NCBI GenBank assembly: GCA_900317755.1 | Contig: ONHZ01000068.1 | Location: 1-46,016 of the forward strand | DNA: 46,016 bases | Direction of reading: 5' to 3' | Source of the DNA: an uncultured Lachnospiraceae bacterium | Lineage (GTDB): Bacteria; Bacillota; Clostridia; Lachnospirales; Lachnospiraceae | Shown here: positions 44,166-46,016 of the stretch, piece by piece | How positions within the stretch are numbered: position 1 is the first letter of the stretch | Layout of the letters: each line of letters opens with the position of its first letter | Made by a program: the position numbers and the translations under genes | Notes under the pieces: generated by a model | What the model saw: only the letters and a program-made list of their open reading frames with translations | Databases searched by the model: none | Told to the model about the DNA's origin: nothing

Positions 44166-44217
44166 CATCATGCCTTTTCTGGCTACCACAAGATGTGAAA
44201 ATGCATGATGTGGTAGC
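44166..44217 (+). other. Overlapping inverted repeats, possible pseudoknot
   Basis: CATCATGC (44166-44173) pairs exactly with GCATGATG (44203-44210); GCTACCACA (44182-44190) pairs exactly with TGTGGTAGC (44209-44217). The two right arms share two bases and the stems interleave, so they form either a pseudoknot or two alternative hairpins. No T tract follows. It lies between the glycosidase stop and the next gene. Confidence 0.55.
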
Positions 44218-44249
44218 TGGAGAATTAATTAGAAAGTGAGGAACATATT

Positions 44250-44681
44250 ATGAATGAAAATATGGAAAAAGCACAGGCAGTAGATTATTCATATATTTAC
44301 AATCCAAAGAAGGCAGTTCCTGGCTATGCGGGAATTACGGCATTCTGCCTTGTGTTCTTCCTGATTTACAGAATCTTCAGTCACAATGTATATTCAGTTT
44401 TTATGACATATTTATTTGCATGGCCGCTGGTCTTAGGGCTTGTGCCGGCACTGATTCTCCTGATTTTAAAAACGAAAAATCAGGTCGCATACTACGGACA
44501 TATTCCATCGAGAGGGTGCCTTAATCTTTACAGAAGCGGAATTGCAATTCTTACAATGAGTTCACTCTTAAAAGGAGTATTTGAAATCGCAGGCACGGGC
44601 TCAGCCTTCCAGCTTGTGATGTGGCCTGCCGGGGCATTTTTTCTGGTTGCAGGAATCATTGATTTTTTCTTAGCTGATTAA
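44250..44681 (+). CDS. Small integral membrane protein of unknown function
   Basis: 143 residues; not recognised. After a 25-residue soluble start (with YSYIYNPKKAVPGYAG), four membrane segments are predicted at about 28-44, 52-74, 92-112 and 121-141. One short charged loop (KTKNQVAYYGHIPSRG) lies between the second and third. No catalytic motif is visible. GTGAGG precedes ATG 44250. It follows the NAGPA-like gene by 84 bases with the interleaved inverted repeats between them, and ends at a terminator, so it may belong to the same envelope-related transcript. Confidence 0.75.
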   Translation: MNENMEKAQAVDYSYIYNPKKAVPGYAGITAFCLVFFLIYRIFSHNVYSVFMTYLFAWPLVLGLVPALILLILKTKNQVAYYGHIPSRGCLNLYRSGIAILTMSSLLKGVFEIAGTGSAFQLVMWPAGAFFLVAGIIDFFLAD

Positions 44682-44716
44682 TTACTATTTCTTTTTCATA
44701 ATTACTCCTTAAGATT

Positions 44717-44743
44717 AAGCTGTCACATTTGTGGCGGCTTTTT
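44717..44743 (+). terminator. Rho-independent terminator after the small membrane protein
   Basis: AAGCTGTCAC and GTGGCGGCTT pair over 10 positions (two G-T) with loop ATTT, followed by further T. Confidence 0.85.
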
Positions 44744-44776
44744 CTATGCAAAGAAATATGGATTCTATTTTGTATA

Positions 44777-44805
44777 TTGAAAAAATGCGTTCTAATTGCT
44801 ATAGT
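44777..44805 (+). promoter_or_regulatory. Promoter of the serine acetyltransferase gene
   Basis: TTGAAA (44777-44782), 17-base spacer, TATAGT (44800-44805), with TG one base before the -10. The leader is about 37 bases, too short for a T-box or SAM riboswitch. Confidence 0.7.
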
Positions 44806-44848
44806 GGGTTTTCATAAATGGTATTATTTATAGATAAAGAGGCTCATC

Positions 44849-45808
44849 ATGGGAGAAAGAGAAAATCAGGAAGTTAATCAGCTCGTGCATCAGCTTTTGC
44901 AGGATTATGACAAGGGTCGTGATGTTGACAAAATGAATATTTTTGACAGACCTGATACAGATTCTATTAGAAAGATTACGGATAATCTTATCAAAATCGT
45001 ATATCCGGGCTATTTCCGTGATAAGACATACAAGAGCTACAATGCTTACGGAAATCTTGTCGTGCTGATTGAAGATGTCATGTACAATCTTTCAAAGCAG
45101 ATCAGCAAGGCACTGCTTTACACCAGCAAGGAAGAAAATCCTTCACGTGAAAAGATAGAGGATCAGGCATACTGCATTGCGCTCACCTTCTGCAATAAGA
45201 TTCCACAGGTCAGAGCTCTTGTTGATACTGATATTGAAGCCACATACCAGGGTGATCCGGCTGCATTTAATAAGGATGAGATTGTGCTTTGCTACCCTGG
45301 ACTTCTTGCAATTACAATCAACAGGCTTGCACATGAACTTTTTGTATTAAATGTTCCGCTTATTCCAAGGATTATGACGGAGTATGCGCATTCGGTCACA
45401 GGAATCGACATCCATCCGGGAGCAAAGATTGGAAAATATTTCTTTATTGACCATGGTACGGGAATCGTAGTAGGTTCAACAACCGAAATCGGTGATCATG
45501 TCAAAGTATACCAGGGTGTAACTTTAGGTGCACTTTCCACATCTGCCGGTCACGCACTTCACGGCACAAAGCGTCATCCTACGATTGAAAATAATGTCAC
45601 AATTTATTCTGGTGCATCAATTCTTGGCGGCAAAACGGTTATCGGTGAAGGTTCAGTCATTGGCTCAAACGCCTTCATCACGAAGTCCATCCCAGCCGGT
45701 ACCAAGGTCACCTTCAAAAACCAGGAGCTCATCTACCGTGCGAAGGACGGCAGCATCATCGAGAAGAACGACTTCGGTGAGGACGACGCGTGGTTTTACG
45801 TCATTTAA
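44849..45808 (+). CDS. Serine O-acetyltransferase, EpsC/CysE type
   Basis: 319 residues. The enzyme acetylates serine with acetyl-CoA, the first step to cysteine. A helical N-terminal domain (1-170) is followed by the left-handed beta-helix of hexapeptide repeats: GIDIHPGAKIGKYFFIDHGTGIVVGSTTEIGDHVKVYQGVTLGAL holds the catalytic His-Asp pair, then HPTIENNVTIYSGASILGGKTVIGEGSVIGSNAFITKSIPAGTKV. The long N-terminal part fits the EpsC subgroup rather than short CysE. AAAGAGG precedes the ATG. No cysK is adjacent, and repeat copy D follows. Confidence 0.94.
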   Translation: MGERENQEVNQLVHQLLQDYDKGRDVDKMNIFDRPDTDSIRKITDNLIKIVYPGYFRDKTYKSYNAYGNLVVLIEDVMYNLSKQISKALLYTSKEENPSREKIEDQAYCIALTFCNKIPQVRALVDTDIEATYQGDPAAFNKDEIVLCYPGLLAITINRLAHELFVLNVPLIPRIMTEYAHSVTGIDIHPGAKIGKYFFIDHGTGIVVGSTTEIGDHVKVYQGVTLGALSTSAGHALHGTKRHPTIENNVTIYSGASILGGKTVIGEGSVIGSNAFITKSIPAGTKVTFKNQELIYRAKDGSIIEKNDFGEDDAWFYVI

Positions 45809-45885
45809 CACAGTAAATAATACTTGCAGTAAACAAGAGTGCGCGAGAGAAACAAAACTATCTAAGAAAAAGTCTTGATTTTATT

Positions 45886-46000
45886 CGTTACTTAATGAGT
45901 GCAAGCCGGAAGGCGAAGCACGAATTTAGTAACGCAAGCAAAAATCACGAAGCCGCGAGAGGAAGAGCGCTTTGATGCGTAGCATCATTCTAATGCGCTC
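45886..46000. repeat. Nested-palindrome intergenic element, copy D
   Basis: CGTTACTTAATGAGTGC (45886-45902) pairs imperfectly with GCACGAATTTAGTAACG (45918-45934); the right arm resembles the GCACGAACTTAGTG of copy A. A second unit has GAGCGC (45965-45970) with GCGCTC (45995-46000) around GATGC-GTA-GCATC (45974-45986). No coding region was seen from 45809 to the window end, and the element may continue past it. Confidence 0.65.
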
Positions 46001-46016
46001 TGACGACATGCCACGA

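Overview
The window looks like chromosomal DNA of a low-to-moderate-GC Firmicute, most likely a clostridium of the Lachnospiraceae type. This is inferred from gene content (HprK with an HPr-like partner, WhiA, RapZ, YerC, DUF815 and DUF5684 proteins, a free-standing MetH activation domain, class II aldolase) and from purine-rich Shine-Dalgarno (SD) sites with TTGACA/TATAAT promoters. No rRNA, tRNA, CRISPR array, intact insertion sequence or prophage was seen. Most of the window is housekeeping genes, and the unusual material lies mainly between them.

Layout. 1-4.7 kb: the 3' part of a CNNM/CorC-type membrane protein, a convergent overlapping metallophosphatase, a membrane-anchored predicted propeller protein and an unrecognised protein with a Gly/Arg tail. 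4.8-7.5 kb: apt, a coupled DUF815 ATPase and an AraC-type regulator. 7.8-14.4 kb: hprK, M18 aminopeptidase, murB, rapZ, whiA, an HPr-like protein without the active-site histidine, and a lipid kinase. 14.7-21.6 kb: fba, tig-clpP-clpX, engB, a membrane acyltransferase and a HAD phosphatase. 21.8-28.2 kb: asnS, yerC, a flavin-binding oxidase-like protein, a fused deoxyinosine glycosylase/PgeF enzyme and pcrA. 28.4-31 kb: a tiny acidic membrane protein, an RlmD-type methyltransferase, then a decayed zone with a phased AGTAAAA array and a truncated ATPase. 31-37.5 kb: chemoreceptor, YgjP-type metallopeptidase, DUF5684 protein with a Q/N/Y-rich tail, metF with a MetH activation domain, GDPD and an XRE regulator. 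37.7-45.8 kb: ftsH, uvrC, a VTC polyphosphate-polymerase-like protein, a phosphodiester glycosidase, a small membrane protein and a serine acetyltransferase.

How genes fit together. tig-clpP-clpX is a folding and proteolysis group, with FtsH further on. hprK through the HPr-like gene resembles the Bacillus yvcJ-yvcL-crh region and probably links carbon status to cell-wall synthesis (murB, rapZ) and WhiA. metF plus the MetH activation domain serve methionine synthesis. DNA upkeep is represented by uvrC, pcrA and the deoxyinosine glycosylase domain.

The best candidates for something undescribed are four. (1) A family of modular nested-palindrome elements between genes (7571-7720, 14391-14557, 23257-23446, 29793-29844, 45886-46000 and shorter relatives), most with a small hairpin whose loop reads GTA or TAC and whose stem changes in a compensating way from copy to copy. 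(2) A fusion of a deoxyinosine DNA glycosylase with a PgeF/YfiH purine nucleoside enzyme. (3) A Crh-like HPr that has lost both His15 and Arg17 but keeps the HprK target serine. (4) A helically phased AGTAAAA array over the promoter of a broken ATPase gene.
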